This document shows, piece by piece, positions 27,869 to 37,932 of a stretch of DNA of 64,000 bases; position 1 is the first letter of the stretch; every line of letters starts with the position of its first letter. Below the pieces are notes generated by a model, which worked only from the letters and a program-made list of their open reading frames with translations, made no database searches and was not told the DNA's origin. The translations under genes and the position numbers were made by a program. Source of the DNA: Mucilaginibacter gracilis (GTDB lineage Bacteria > Bacteroidota > Bacteroidia > Sphingobacteriales > Sphingobacteriaceae); assembly GCF_003633615.1 (NCBI RefSeq), contig NZ_RBKU01000001.1:2418001-2482000 (forward strand), given 5' to 3'.

Positions 27869-30277
27869 ATGTTAAAAACTACGCTTGCTATTTTACTTTT
27901 TACCATTGTTGCAGTTGATACCCGGGCACAAACCAATTCAATCTATCATAAGGGCTGGGTTGATTTCAATAAAAACGGAAAAATGGATCTCTTTGAAGAT
28001 CCAAAACAGCCTATTGAAGTCCGGGTAAAAGATCTGCTTTCGCAGATGACAGTTGATGAGAAAACTTGCCAACTGGCCACCCTGTATGGTTATAAACGCG
28101 TACTCAAAGAAGAAATGCCAGCAGCATCCTGGAAAAATGAAGTATGGAAAGATGGGATAGCTAATATAGATGAGGAACTGAACGGCCTCGCCTCGCGTAC
28201 CGATCGTGCGCCAACACAATACAGCTACCCATACAGCAAGCACGCCGGCGCCATCAATACCATACAGAAATGGTTTGTTGAAGAAACACGCTTAGGTATC
28301 CCCGTGGATTTTACAAACGAAGGTATTCATGGTCTTAACCACGACAGGGCAACCGGCTTGCCGGCACCTATTGGCATTGGCAGCACCTGGGACAAGGCAT
28401 TGGTGCGAAAAGCCGGCCAGGTTGTTGGACGCGAAGCGAAAGCCTTAGGATACACTAACGTATATGCGCCCATATTGGACCCCGCACGCGACCAGCGGTG
28501 GGGACGGGTGGTTGAATGTTATGGGGAAGACCCTTTCCATATTGCCGAATTAGGAAAACAAATGGTGCTAGGGATACAAGAGGAAGGTGTGGCCTCAACA
28601 TTGAAACATTATGCAGTATACAGCATTCCGAAGGGTGGAAGGGACGGTAATGTGCGTACAGACCCCCATGTTGCACCTCGTGAAATGCATCAGCTATATC
28701 TATACCCTTTTAGGAGGGTTATACAGGAAGCCCACCCCTTAGGCGTTATGAGCAGCTATAACGATTACGACGGTGTACCGATAACCGGCAGTCATTATTT
28801 TTTAACTGAACTGCTGCGTGAAAAATATGGTTTCGAAGGATATGTTGTTTCGGATAGTGAAGCCCTGGAGCAGCTGTACAGTAAACACCATGTAGCCGCA
28901 GATATTAAGGAAGCGGTGCGCCAGGCCATGGAAGCAGGTTTAAATGTGCGTACTAATTTTACCATGCCGCAAACTTATATACTGCCCGCGCGTGAATTAG
29001 TTGCCGAAGGAAAAATATCGATGAAGCTGCTTGATTTGAGGGTGGCGGATGTATTGAAGGTTAAATTTAAACTGGGATTATTTGACCACCCTTACGTGCC
29101 TGATACAAAAGCGGCCGATATTCTTGTTCATAATGCGGATGCAACGGCAATGAGTTTAAAAATGAATCGCGAAGCAATAGTATTGTTAAAAAATGCGAAC
29201 AATAGCTTGCCATTAAATAAAAATAATCTCAAAAATATCTTTATCACGGGGCCGCTCGCGGCCGATAAAGCTTACGCGGTTAGCCGTTACGGTCCGTCAA
29301 ATAACCCGGTGATCAGTGTGCTTGATGGAATAAAAAACTACGTTGGGAAAGCTACAAATGTTACTTACGCTAAAGGATGTGATGTAACCGACCCAACTTG
29401 GCCTGAAAGCGAGATCATAGAAACACCCTTGTCGGCAATTGAGCAGGCTAAAATAGATTCGGCAGTAAACCTTGCTAAACAAGCTGATGTAATTGTAGCC
29501 GTGGTTGGCGAAAGTGTTGGGCAGGTGGGCGAGGGTTTATCGCGCACAGGCTTAGGCTTACCGGGCCGGCAGCTTAAGCTACTCCAGGCTTTACATGCTA
29601 CAGGCAAGCCAGTTGTGATGGTTATGGTGAACGGCCAGCCGCTTACCATTAACTGGGAAAATAGATATTTGCCTGCAATTTTAGAAGCCTGGTTCCCTGG
29701 TAACGAAAGCGGGCAGGTTATTGCCGAAACAATATTCGGAGATAATAACCCGGGTGGAAAACTGCCGATCACTTTTCCAAAAACTACAGGGCAGATTGAA
29801 TTGAATTTTCCATTCAAACCGGCGTCGCAGGCAAATCAGCCAACCTCTGGCCCCAATGGTTACGGTAAAAGTAGTGTTAACGGTGCTTTATATCCATTTG
29901 GCTTTGGCTTAAGTTATACCACGTTTGAATATAGTAACCTTACCATAACGCCCGAGACCGAGCATGCTCAGGGTGAAGTTAAAGTTACGGTGGACATTGC
30001 TAACACAGGCCGTGTTGCCGGTGACGAAGTAGTGCAACTTTATTTGAAAGACGAATTAAGCAGCGTAACCACCTATGAATTTGACCTGCGGGGCTTTGAG
30101 CGTGTACCGCTTAATCCGGGAGAAAAAAAGAGTGTTACATTTACTTTACATCCCGACGATTTGGCTTTATTGGATAGCAATATGAACTGGACAGTTGAAC
30201 CCGGAAAGTTTAAGGTGATGATTGGCAGCTCATCTGAAAATATCCGTTTATCAAAAGAATTCGAAGTTAAACCTTAA
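27869..30277 (+). CDS. Glycoside hydrolase family 3 enzyme, probable beta-xylosidase/glucosidase
   Basis: 802 residues. A signal peptide ends near residue 21 (VDTRAQ), then WVDFNKNGKMDLFEDP, a conserved N-terminal extension of one GH3 branch. The N-terminal domain has VDFTNEGIHGLNHDRATGLP and KHYAVYSIPKGGRD. The nucleophile is Asp329, in VVSDSEALEQ rather than SDWG. The C-terminal domain (REAIVLLKNANNSLPL) and fibronectin III-like domain (DEVVQLYLKDELSSV) are complete. Being directly behind the GH10 xylanase, it most likely trims xylo-oligosaccharides, but this GH3 branch also includes beta-glucosidases. Confidence 0.93.
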   Translation: MLKTTLAILLFTIVAVDTRAQTNSIYHKGWVDFNKNGKMDLFEDPKQPIEVRVKDLLSQMTVDEKTCQLATLYGYKRVLKEEMPAASWKNEVWKDGIANIDEELNGLASRTDRAPTQYSYPYSKHAGAINTIQKWFVEETRLGIPVDFTNEGIHGLNHDRATGLPAPIGIGSTWDKALVRKAGQVVGREAKALGYTNVYAPILDPARDQRWGRVVECYGEDPFHIAELGKQMVLGIQEEGVASTLKHYAVYSIPKGGRDGNVRTDPHVAPREMHQLYLYPFRRVIQEAHPLGVMSSYNDYDGVPITGSHYFLTELLREKYGFEGYVVSDSEALEQLYSKHHVAADIKEAVRQAMEAGLNVRTNFTMPQTYILPARELVAEGKISMKLLDLRVADVLKVKFKLGLFDHPYVPDTKAADILVHNADATAMSLKMNREAIVLLKNANNSLPLNKNNLKNIFITGPLAADKAYAVSRYGPSNNPVISVLDGIKNYVGKATNVTYAKGCDVTDPTWPESEIIETPLSAIEQAKIDSAVNLAKQADVIVAVVGESVGQVGEGLSRTGLGLPGRQLKLLQALHATGKPVVMVMVNGQPLTINWENRYLPAILEAWFPGNESGQVIAETIFGDNNPGGKLPITFPKTTGQIELNFPFKPASQANQPTSGPNGYGKSSVNGALYPFGFGLSYTTFEYSNLTITPETEHAQGEVKVTVDIANTGRVAGDEVVQLYLKDELSSVTTYEFDLRGFERVPLNPGEKKSVTFTLHPDDLALLDSNMNWTVEPGKFKVMIGSSSENIRLSKEFEVKP

Positions 30278-30282
30278 ACTTT

Positions 30283-30327
30283 ATTCCCCTTGCTATACTC
30301 AAAAGCGAGGGGAATATTTGTTTTTTT
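30283..30327 (+). terminator. Intrinsic terminator ending the polysaccharide locus
   Basis: ATTCCCCTTGCT pairs with AGCGAGGGGAAT (ending 30315), with a T-run to 30327. It closes the xylanase-GH3 transcript. Confidence 0.88.
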
Positions 30328-30391
30328 GCTATTTTAGAAAAGCGATTCCGTTCAGTCGGTTATAGCTCTGAATTTCTTTTTCAGGTGCGCG

Positions 30392-31384
30392 TTACTTCTT
30401 TTTGGTTTGCTGTTTCAACTTTTCTTTTTCCAGGTTTTTAAAGTAGCCCTTGAACAAAAAGTTGTGCTTCAGGGCTTCCATATCCTGGTTAAATGAATCA
30501 GTGCCTTTTTGAATGTTTTCCATGCTCTTTTTAAGATCATTGGACACGGCTGTATCTTTAAGCAGCATATGTAACGGCCCATCGCCGCTGGCGAGGTCTT
30601 TGTTCAGGTTTTGTACCAATGTATTGAGGCCCGCGGTCATTTGTTTTGAGTTTGCGCCGGCAGCTTTAACTTGGCTAATCGCTTGTTTTAGCTCTGATCC
30701 TGTTACCGTATCGGCCAACAAAACACCAAGCGTACCTTTTCCATTTTTGGCCTGTATTACCATATGGTTTATAGCCAGCGTTATTTGGTTGGCATTGCCC
30801 GTTGCCTTAACGATGTTGTTTAAAGATGTCTTCAAACTAATACCAACATCTTTATCGTTCAATACGCCCCAAACAGAACTTTCGTTTATGCGGAGAACCG
30901 TAGTTTTAAGACCTTCGGAGATGAGAGCGATATTGCTATTGGTTTTTGAGAGTGTCTGCAGCATTTCTTCCGTGTTAAGCATTTTCTTTGTGGCCAGCAT
31001 ATCACCGCTTTGTACCAGCGGGCTTTGAGTTTTGACAGCCGAAATATTGACCACCTTGTTACCCATAAGGCCGTCGGTGCCGATGGCGGCCAGTGCGTTT
31101 TTGTGAATGAATGGACTCACCTTGTCATCGATGGTCATCGTTACCTCGATCGAAGTATCATTGATCAGCCTGATACTTTTTACCGTACCACCCTGGATGC
31201 CGGCAAAGAGCACGTTGTTACCCACAATCAGTCCGTTGAGGTTTGGGAAGCGGGTTCTCAGCTCAAAACTCCCGGCGAACAGATTATGGTTCTTACCGAT
31301 CATATAAAATGTCGCGATAAGCGCAATAAGCCCCGCGAGTACGAATACTCCCAGTTTTGTGTTATTTGATGTTTCGTTTGCCAT
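30392..31384 (-). CDS. MlaD/MCE-family lipid-transport protein
   Basis: 330 residues. An N-terminal membrane anchor (about 12-30, GVFVLAGLIALIATFYMIG) is followed by the MCE domain (about 36-115, FELRTRFPNLNGLIVGNNV, VLFAGIQGGTVKSI) and a long helical C-terminal part rich in heptads (about 120-320) with a basic tail (KLKQQTKKK). It is the substrate-binding subunit of an Mla-type ABC system moving phospholipids between membranes. The long helical extension is usual for MCE proteins of Bacteroidota. It is the last gene of a three-gene operon, five bases after the ATPase gene. Confidence 0.93.
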   Translation of the reverse strand: MANETSNNTKLGVFVLAGLIALIATFYMIGKNHNLFAGSFELRTRFPNLNGLIVGNNVLFAGIQGGTVKSIRLINDTSIEVTMTIDDKVSPFIHKNALAAIGTDGLMGNKVVNISAVKTQSPLVQSGDMLATKKMLNTEEMLQTLSKTNSNIALISEGLKTTVLRINESSVWGVLNDKDVGISLKTSLNNIVKATGNANQITLAINHMVIQAKNGKGTLGVLLADTVTGSELKQAISQVKAAGANSKQMTAGLNTLVQNLNKDLASGDGPLHMLLKDTAVSNDLKKSMENIQKGTDSFNQDMEALKHNFLFKGYFKNLEKEKLKQQTKKK

Positions 31385-31389
31385 GATTT

Positions 31390-32169
31390 TTATTCAAAAA
31401 ACTGTTTGATATTTTCGTCTGCCGAGGCCTCGAACTGGGCATAAGTTCCCTCCGCATAACACTTTCCGGCGGCAAGTAGCACTACCCGGTCGGCCGTGTT
31501 TTTCACGCAGTTCATATCGTGCGAAATAATGATGGAAGTGGTGTGGTATTTTTTTTGGAGGCTGATGATCATGGTGTCAATCTCGCGGGCGGTAACCGGG
31601 TCGAGGCCCGTTGTAGGTTCGTCATATAAAATAATCTCCGGTTTAAGGATCAGCGTTCGGGCAAGTGCAACCCGTTTTAACATTCCACCGGATAGTTCCG
31701 CGGGCATCATGTCAACAGTATGCGGTAATCCTACGTTGTTGAGTGCCTCCATCACCAGTTCGTCTACTTTTTGCTGCGAAAAATCGATCCAGTGGCGACG
31801 CAGCGGAAACTCCAGGTTTTCGCGGACCGTCATGGAATCATAAAGTGCATTCCCCTGGAACAGGAAACCGATCTTCGTCCTGATCCGGTCAAGTTCGTCA
31901 TGAGCCAGCTCAGGTACATTCTCACCAAAAACTAATATATTCCCGCTTTCTGGTTTGAGCAGGCCGATAATACATTTGATGAGCACCGATTTTCCGGAAC
32001 CTGATTTTCCAAGTACAACCACATTCTCTTCCCTGTTCACAACCAGGTTAAAGTTGTTAAGCACCGTGAGGTTGCCGAACGATTTATATAAATGTTCGAT
32101 TAGGATGACTGGCTTTTCAAATCCTTCAACAGGGGATGGGGTGGGGGGGTTAAGTTCGGTGGTTTTCAT
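31390..32169 (-). CDS. MlaF-type ABC transporter ATP-binding protein
   Basis: 259 residues. Walker A GKSGSGKS (about 55-62), Q-loop, signature ELSGGMLKR, Walker B IILYDEPTTGLDP and the switch His in IIISHDMN are all intact. It matches the ATPase of Mla/Ttg2/MCE systems and sits between the permease and MCE genes with 5-7 base gaps, so complex membership is firm. Confidence 0.95.
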   Translation of the reverse strand: MKTTELNPPTPSPVEGFEKPVILIEHLYKSFGNLTVLNNFNLVVNREENVVVLGKSGSGKSVLIKCIIGLLKPESGNILVFGENVPELAHDELDRIRTKIGFLFQGNALYDSMTVRENLEFPLRRHWIDFSQQKVDELVMEALNNVGLPHTVDMMPAELSGGMLKRVALARTLILKPEIILYDEPTTGLDPVTAREIDTMIISLQKKYHTTSIIISHDMNCVKNTADRVVLLAAGKCYAEGTYAQFEASADENIKQFFE

Positions 32170-32176
32170 CTGTTTA

Positions 32177-32950
32177 TCAGTTTAAACCCAAAAGATCGGT
32201 GATCTGAACAGCAAGCAGATCGATCACAAAGATCATGACTGATGCCAGTACAACCGCGGTGTTGGCAGAATTGCCCACGCCACGCGTGCCCTTACTCGAA
32301 TAATAGCCCTTGTAACAACCGATAAGGCCTACGGCAAAACCAAAAAAGAAGGTTTTGATGAATGCAGGAACAAAATCACCGAAGGATAGGTCCTCAAATA
32401 CCTGCGCAATAAAAAGGCGGTAGCTTGTTACGGTATGCATGTTTACGCCGATGTAAGCGCCAAATAAGCAGATCGCGTCGCCAAGGACGGTTAGTACCGG
32501 CAGCATTAATGTTGCAGCCAGCACACGGGTAGCTACCAGGTATTTAAAGGGATTGGTGCCGCTAACTTCCATCGCGTCTATCTGTTCGGTAACCTTCATT
32601 GAACCGAGTTCAGCGCCTATGCTACTGGCTATTTTGCCTGCAAAGATGAGCGCCGTAATAACCGGGCCGATCTCACGCACGATAGCTATCCCGATCATGA
32701 TGGGGAGCTTAGACTCAACTCCGTAAACCACCAGTGATGGTCTCAGTTGCATCGTTAGTACCAGGCCCATGATAAACCCTGTTAAGGCGATTAATGGAAG
32801 TGACCGGTAGCCGATAACATAGCTTTGAGTTAGCAGTTCCTTTACTTCGTAACGCGGGCGTATCCCCACGGAAAAAAAGCGTGCCGTGAATTTGGATATA
32901 CTGCCTGTCTCGTTTAAAAATGATCTTGTTTTGGTTACCAAGCTGTTCAT
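32177..32950 (-). CDS. MlaE-type ABC transporter permease
   Basis: 257 residues with about five membrane helices and the MlaE/YrbE signature: IGYRSLPLIALTGFIMGLVL, ALIFAGKIASSIGAELGSMK, TEQIDAMEVSGTNPFKYLV. First gene of the MlaE-F-D operon. It forms the inner-membrane channel of the phospholipid transporter. The 33.0-33.2 kb gap upstream should hold its promoter. Confidence 0.95.
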   Translation of the reverse strand: MNSLVTKTRSFLNETGSISKFTARFFSVGIRPRYEVKELLTQSYVIGYRSLPLIALTGFIMGLVLTMQLRPSLVVYGVESKLPIMIGIAIVREIGPVITALIFAGKIASSIGAELGSMKVTEQIDAMEVSGTNPFKYLVATRVLAATLMLPVLTVLGDAICLFGAYIGVNMHTVTSYRLFIAQVFEDLSFGDFVPAFIKTFFFGFAVGLIGCYKGYYSSKGTRGVGNSANTAVVLASVMIFVIDLLAVQITDLLGLN

Positions 32951-33213
32951 CGGTACTCAATTATAATAGGGTTATGGTTTTTTTAAGCCGTCTGAGTTTG
33001 AGGGAAAGGAAAATTAAAATGAATTTTTTCATGACGGTTACTTTGATCGTATGCTGGTAGTTGGTGCTTGTAAAATTCTGCTTTAATATGCTTGTATGTA
33101 ATGACCGCCGTCACTATTTAGCCTGAGTTAGAACACGATTTGCTGAATCTAATCCCCCGGAACGCTCCAAAAGTTTTGAGGAGATTGAGGATGGCATAGC
33201 ATTGCTTATTGAC

Positions 33214-34038
33214 TTATGGAAAAATAAGCAACGGTACCGTTATGTGCGCAGGGAAATGGTCAACGGTGGAGCCTCCCAAAGCATCCTGGAAATGAAAACA
33301 TTGATTAACCAGCACCAAAATATCTGTGTTCATCGCATGGATAAATACATCTACGGCAAGGCGTACATCGCGCTCGCCAACAGGGGTAAACAGCAAGCGC
33401 GGATAATTTACCTTATTTTGATACTGCTGTTCAAAAACGGTTTGCGCATATTTAGCTTCCATCTCTGGTAAGCTTTTGGCACATAAATGTGCAATAGATA
33501 CATCAGCCGGCCAGGGCGCCGCAAAATGGGCCAGGTAGGTTACAACGTCAAGCCTACAGTATCGTAGTTCGGCTATATAACACATACGCTCTATGTTTTT
33601 TATTTCCCAGCCATAAGGCACAAGCAATAAAGGGCAATTAATTTTTTTTAAAAGCTTGCTGTTGCTTAGTTTACTCCGGGGATTCCCGGCATCGGGCATA
33701 ACTCCGCATACAATCATTTCTACTTGGTTCTTCGCTGCAAATTCCGCTATTGCAACTTCACCAGCTCCTGATAGTTCTGCCAAGCTGATCTGCGGCTTAA
33801 AGCCATTTACTGATTGATTGAAGCACTGTAAATCATCCAGCAGGTAATTTTCACTACGGGCATAGCCCGTGTCTTTATAAAGGCCGCCCGCTACGGCTCT
33901 TTCCAACGTTTTTCCGGCATATGTCTGGCAGTTAGCCAACAATAAGTCGGCATGATGGTGTTGGGCTATTAATAGGCCCACCTTTGCCGCGTGTATTGCT
34001 TCGGGTGAGTGGTCGTTAATTACAAGGATAGTTTTCAT
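33214..34038 (-). CDS. Universal stress protein (tandem UspA type)
   Basis: The ATG at 34038 (MKTILVINDHSPEAIHAAK) fits the UspA N-terminus better than one 42 bases upstream; it gives 274 residues. The first Usp domain covers about 1-145 and ends in IVCGVMPDAGNPRSKLSNSK; a more divergent second half follows. The usual ATP-binding G-2x-G-9x-GS motif is degraded (the Gly-Ser pair is not seen), so nucleotide binding is uncertain. It is the distal gene of the usp-ackA-xfp-ldt-like group. Confidence 0.82.
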   Translation of the reverse strand: MKTILVINDHSPEAIHAAKVGLLIAQHHHADLLLANCQTYAGKTLERAVAGGLYKDTGYARSENYLLDDLQCFNQSVNGFKPQISLAELSGAGEVAIAEFAAKNQVEMIVCGVMPDAGNPRSKLSNSKLLKKINCPLLLVPYGWEIKNIERMCYIAELRYCRLDVVTYLAHFAAPWPADVSIAHLCAKSLPEMEAKYAQTVFEQQYQNKVNYPRLLFTPVGERDVRLAVDVFIHAMNTDILVLVNQCFHFQDALGGSTVDHFPAHITVPLLIFP

Positions 34039-34138
34039 TTGCGAGGCATTTGGAAGCGCTTTGTAAATATCCGCACACATAACCCTTTACAAAATGACCG
34101 GCATCACTGAATTTGCTGTTCTACATCAAACCGGGCCC

Positions 34139-35539
34139 TTATTGGTATGCCGGTACTACATGAGCACCCCTATATAACGCCTCAGCCACTTGCTGATCTC
34201 TGCCATACACATCTTTGTAAGTTTGCAGCAAGCCATCTTTCACCTCGCAGGTAAGGTAGGTTACATAAATTGGAAGTGGCTCTTTAAGCCGGTATTGGCG
34301 TAGTTGCTTATTTTTAATTGCGCTACGAAGCTCGGCCGGACTGTCCTGGTTTGCATATTGTGCAAGCAAACCCATTGCTAATTGGTCTGCCCCATCCACA
34401 CGGATTGACCCATTTGTTAAAGCTGATTGCCTGTTTTTAAGCAAGCGCCCGCTTGCTGAGCCAGACAGAATAACATTAGCACCATCCACCTTGAAATTGA
34501 TCTGATTGTCTAAATTCGGATCAGTGGGTGGAGCGATTAACCGATACTTGGCAGGGTTTTGCCGGGCCGCGGCTATATTTGCGGCTGTAGGCTCCATGCG
34601 CCTGCCATCGCGGTCATAAATTTGGTAAGCATGTTTTTCTGTGTAAGTAGGCGCGTTAAGTAAAGAAGGTAGCCATCGGCGGATATCCGGCACGGGTTCG
34701 CCAATGCTTATCGCCGTTAATTTTCCGGATGCTACTGCTGTGGGCGTTTGCTTCTTTCCAACTATTGCGCGGTAAGAAAGATCAGTATCCTGCTGGTGAA
34801 CTTTTAAGGTAAAGGATGGGATATTGATCTGTACGTACCTGCTACCTTTGATAGGAAACCAACGGAGACGTTCCATGTTTACCGCAACATTCCGTAGGGA
34901 TGCTTCGGGCAAGTCGTAACAATCACCAACCAATACTCCGGCCATTAAATGCATCTGCCGCTGCAGTTCCCGATACTGCGCTGACTTTGGCTGCACATTC
35001 TCTATCGCAGCCATGAAATTTTTACTGTGGATAGCTAAGCTCAAAACAGTTTCGGCTGCAACACCATCGTTAATGCGGGAATCCAGCAATTTTGCCGTGT
35101 ACCTCGGATTAAGTTTGCCGTAATGCAGATCATTAACGAACCTGATTATGGCATCTGTCAGAAAAATATCAAATGCGGCTTTATCATTTGCGCTTGCCAG
35201 TGCGTAGTGAGTGGTTAGTGTATTTAACTTGTTGTATAATAATTGAGCGGGATGATAATCGGCGTGGTTTAACCCATATTGCCGAACGCAATCTAAAAGT
35301 AACATGGCATCCGAAGCATGAGTACTCACAGTATCTGGGGCAACCCATGCCAGCTTGTAATTTGTGGCTGCATAAAACCTTTTGACCGTTGCCGGATAGT
35401 ATAGGAAACGGCTTTGTATAATGAGCTGGTTACGGATAGCTGCGGGTGGAGCTTGTACCGCCAATAGTGTGTTGCCGCTTAATAACAAGACAAGCCCTGC
35501 CATGCTGATGATGCGATAGAAATATCTGGACTTTTTCAT
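34139..35539 (-). CDS. L,D-transpeptidase (YcbB-like) homolog lacking the catalytic Cys and His
   Basis: 466 residues. A signal peptide ends near residue 29 (LLAVQA). An N-terminal scaffold domain (about 40-230, with AWVAPDTVSTHASDAMLLLD and YGLNHADYHPAQLLYNKL) and then NMERLRWFP...RYVQINIPSF match the LdtD/YcbB architecture. The YkuD catalytic motif, normally (S/H)xGC(I/V)R, reads Thr375-Asn-Gly-Ser378-Ile-Arg, so the nucleophile Cys is Ser. The upstream His of the LHGT motif is replaced by Ser359 (ILSGSAS). The fold outside these points looks intact and the frame is open, so this is probably a maintained pseudoenzyme, perhaps a cell-wall binding or scaffolding protein, rather than a decaying gene. 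It lies 23 bases after the phosphoketolase gene. Confidence 0.85.
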   Translation of the reverse strand: MKKSRYFYRIISMAGLVLLLSGNTLLAVQAPPAAIRNQLIIQSRFLYYPATVKRFYAATNYKLAWVAPDTVSTHASDAMLLLDCVRQYGLNHADYHPAQLLYNKLNTLTTHYALASANDKAAFDIFLTDAIIRFVNDLHYGKLNPRYTAKLLDSRINDGVAAETVLSLAIHSKNFMAAIENVQPKSAQYRELQRQMHLMAGVLVGDCYDLPEASLRNVAVNMERLRWFPIKGSRYVQINIPSFTLKVHQQDTDLSYRAIVGKKQTPTAVASGKLTAISIGEPVPDIRRWLPSLLNAPTYTEKHAYQIYDRDGRRMEPTAANIAAARQNPAKYRLIAPPTDPNLDNQINFKVDGANVILSGSASGRLLKNRQSALTNGSIRVDGADQLAMGLLAQYANQDSPAELRSAIKNKQLRQYRLKEPLPIYVTYLTCEVKDGLLQTYKDVYGRDQQVAEALYRGAHVVPAYQ

Positions 35540-35562
35540 AGTTTACCTTTTTTTAGTGAATA

Positions 35563-37932
35563 TTATTTAGTGCCGCCCCATTTCCAGTTCTTGATCTCCG
35601 GCATATCGTCCAGGTATTTGCATATGTATTCGTGATGCTCAACCAGTTTTTTTTCGCAGAAATCAATGAACGCCGGGACTTGCTCCGACAAACCGCCAAC
35701 CCGTTTTACCGCCTCCATAGCCAGGTGATAGCGGCTCATCTGGTTTAATACCACCATATCAAATGGTGTTGTGGTTGTACCTTCTTCCATAAAACCCCGT
35801 ACATGGAACCTGGCCGGTTCGGGGCGGCCATGTACCAGGTCGTGGATGATCCTGACATAGCCATGGAATGCAAAAATAACGGGTGCTGTATCCGTAAATA
35901 AGGAGGTAAACAGCGCTTCGCTCATACCGTGTGGATGATAGGCCAATGGCGATAGCGACATCAGGTCAAGTACATTAACCAACCGCACTTTGAGATCAGG
36001 AAAATAGGCCATTAATAATTCGGCAGCGGCTACGGTTTCCAGAGTCGGCACATCGCCCGAACAGGCCATTACCACATCCGGCATACCGCCCTCATCATTC
36101 CCCACCCATGGCCATACGGCAGCTCCTTTAGTGCATAGCTCAATTGCTTCGTCCATCGTGAGCCATTGCAGCTCGGGCTGCTTACCCGCGATAACCACGT
36201 TCACATAATCCTTACTGCGCAGGCAATGATCCATTACGGATAATAGACTGTTCGCATCGGGCGGCAAATAAATACGCACTACGGCACTTTTTTTATTCAC
36301 AACCGTATCAATAAAGCCTGGGCCCTGGTGGCTATAGCCGTTATTATCCTGCCGCCATACGTGCGAGGTCAAAAGATAATTAAGCGACGCTACCGGTTTG
36401 CGCCAGGGCAGTTCGCGCGATGTTTTGACCCACTTGGCGTACTGGCTCACCATAGAATCAACAATGGTTACAAAAGCTTCGTAGCAGGGGAATAGTCCAT
36501 GCCTGCCGGTTAGCAGGTAACCTTCAAGCCAGCCCTCACACAAATGTTCGCTCAATACTTCCATTACCCGCCCGTCTACAGACAAATGATCATCATTCGG
36601 GATAATCTGTTCCATAAACCGTCGTTCCGTTACTTCGAACACCGCGTCCAATCGGTTGGATGTCGTTTCATCCGGACAGAATATCCTGAAATTGCGATTT
36701 TTAGCATTGAGTTTAAAAATATCTTTCAGGTATTTTCCCAGGTTGCGCGTACTTTCAGATTCTATCGTGCCAGGCTGGCGGATGGGAAGCGCGTATTTTT
36801 TAAAATCGGGTAATAGCAATTCTTTTAATAACAAACCGCCATTAGCATACGGCAGTTCGCTCATTCGTTTACCATTTTCTGGTATGAGGTTCACCAGTTC
36901 AGGAATTAATGCTCCTTTGTTGTCAAACAGTTCTTCGGGCCGGTAACTGCGCATCCATTCTTCCAGCATCTTTAGCTTTTCCGGGTCTTCCCGCACGCCT
37001 GTAAGCGGCACCTGGTGCGAGCGAAAAGTTCCTTCTATAGGCACCCCTTTCCATTCCTTCGGGCCGGTCCAGCCTTTGGGTGTCCTCAGGATGATCATCG
37101 GCCAGCTGATGTGCTGCGTATTACTACCATTGCTCGTCCTGGCCTTGTATTGAATGGCTTTGATACGCTGGTAAACAAAGTCGAGCGTTTCAGCCATCAA
37201 GCCGTGAACCACCATCGGGTCATCACCTTCCACCAGGAAAACCTCGTAGCCGTATCCGCTGAACAGGGACCTGAGGCGGTTCTCTTCCATCCGTGCCAGA
37301 ACCGTTGGGCCAGAAATCTTGTAACCGTTCAAATGTAATATTGGCAACACTGCTCCATCTGTTTTAGGATTGATGAACGCCAATGATTTCCAGCTACCTT
37401 CCAGCGGCCCGGTCTCGGCTTCGCCATCGCCAATCACACAGGCCGCCAGCAGGTCGGGGTTGTCCATTACCGCGCCGTAGGCATGTACCAATGAATAACC
37501 GAGTTCGCCGCCTTCGTGGATAGAACCCGGCGTATGAGCGCTGGTATGGCTCGGAATTCCGCCCGGCGTGGAAAATTGACGGAAGAGTTTTTTCATCCCT
37601 TTCGCGTTTTGTTCGATGCTAGGATAAATTTCGGTATACGTACCTTCTAAATAAGTATTGGCCACAATGGCAGGAGCGCCATGGCCGGGCCCGCAAACGT
37701 AAAGAATATTTGCTCCCGTATCGTTGATGAGACGGTTTAGGTGAACATAGATGAGGTTAAGGCCGGGCGAAGTGCCCCAATGCCCGAGCAAGCGAGGCTT
37801 AATATGTTCAGGCTTGAGCGGCTCCAGCAGCAAGGGATTATCCTGCAAATAGATCTGCCCCACTGCCAAATAATTAGCGGCGCGCCAGTAGGCGTGTATT
37901 AGTTCTGTCCTGTTAATGGTTAGTGCGGTCAT
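35563..37932 (-). CDS. xfp: Xylulose-5-phosphate/fructose-6-phosphate phosphoketolase
   Basis: 789 residues, the usual length. [23 protein letters not shown], the thiamine-diphosphate/metal segment [16 protein letters not shown] and the signature [17 protein letters not shown] are all present. It splits xylulose-5-phosphate (or fructose-6-phosphate) with phosphate into acetyl-phosphate and glyceraldehyde-3-phosphate (or erythrose-4-phosphate). Its start lies inside the last codons of acetate kinase (20-bp overlap), so the two steps are translationally coupled: acetyl-phosphate passes to AckA for ATP. Proximity to a xylan locus suggests a pentose role, which is inference. Confidence 0.96.
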   Translation of the reverse strand: MTALTINRTELIHAYWRAANYLAVGQIYLQDNPLLLEPLKPEHIKPRLLGHWGTSPGLNLIYVHLNRLINDTGANILYVCGPGHGAPAIVANTYLEGTYTEIYPSIEQNAKGMKKLFRQFSTPGGIPSHTSAHTPGSIHEGGELGYSLVHAYGAVMDNPDLLAACVIGDGEAETGPLEGSWKSLAFINPKTDGAVLPILHLNGYKISGPTVLARMEENRLRSLFSGYGYEVFLVEGDDPMVVHGLMAETLDFVYQRIKAIQYKARTSNGSNTQHISWPMIILRTPKGWTGPKEWKGVPIEGTFRSHQVPLTGVREDPEKLKMLEEWMRSYRPEELFDNKGALIPELVNLIPENGKRMSELPYANGGLLLKELLLPDFKKYALPIRQPGTIESESTRNLGKYLKDIFKLNAKNRNFRIFCPDETTSNRLDAVFEVTERRFMEQIIPNDDHLSVDGRVMEVLSEHLCEGWLEGYLLTGRHGLFPCYEAFVTIVDSMVSQYAKWVKTSRELPWRKPVASLNYLLTSHVWRQDNNGYSHQGPGFIDTVVNKKSAVVRIYLPPDANSLLSVMDHCLRSKDYVNVVIAGKQPELQWLTMDEAIELCTKGAAVWPWVGNDEGGMPDVVMACSGDVPTLETVAAAELLMAYFPDLKVRLVNVLDLMSLSPLAYHPHGMSEALFTSLFTDTAPVIFAFHGYVRIIHDLVHGRPEPARFHVRGFMEEGTTTTPFDMVVLNQMSRYHLAMEAVKRVGGLSEQVPAFIDFCEKKLVEHHEYICKYLDDMPEIKNWKWGGTK

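Noticed and set aside
33202..33471. 89-residue frame overlapping the end of the universal stress gene
   Set aside because: Antisense to a well-supported Usp gene; an upstream stretch (ERSKSFEEIEDGIALLIDLW) is protein-like but isolated, so it was not called.
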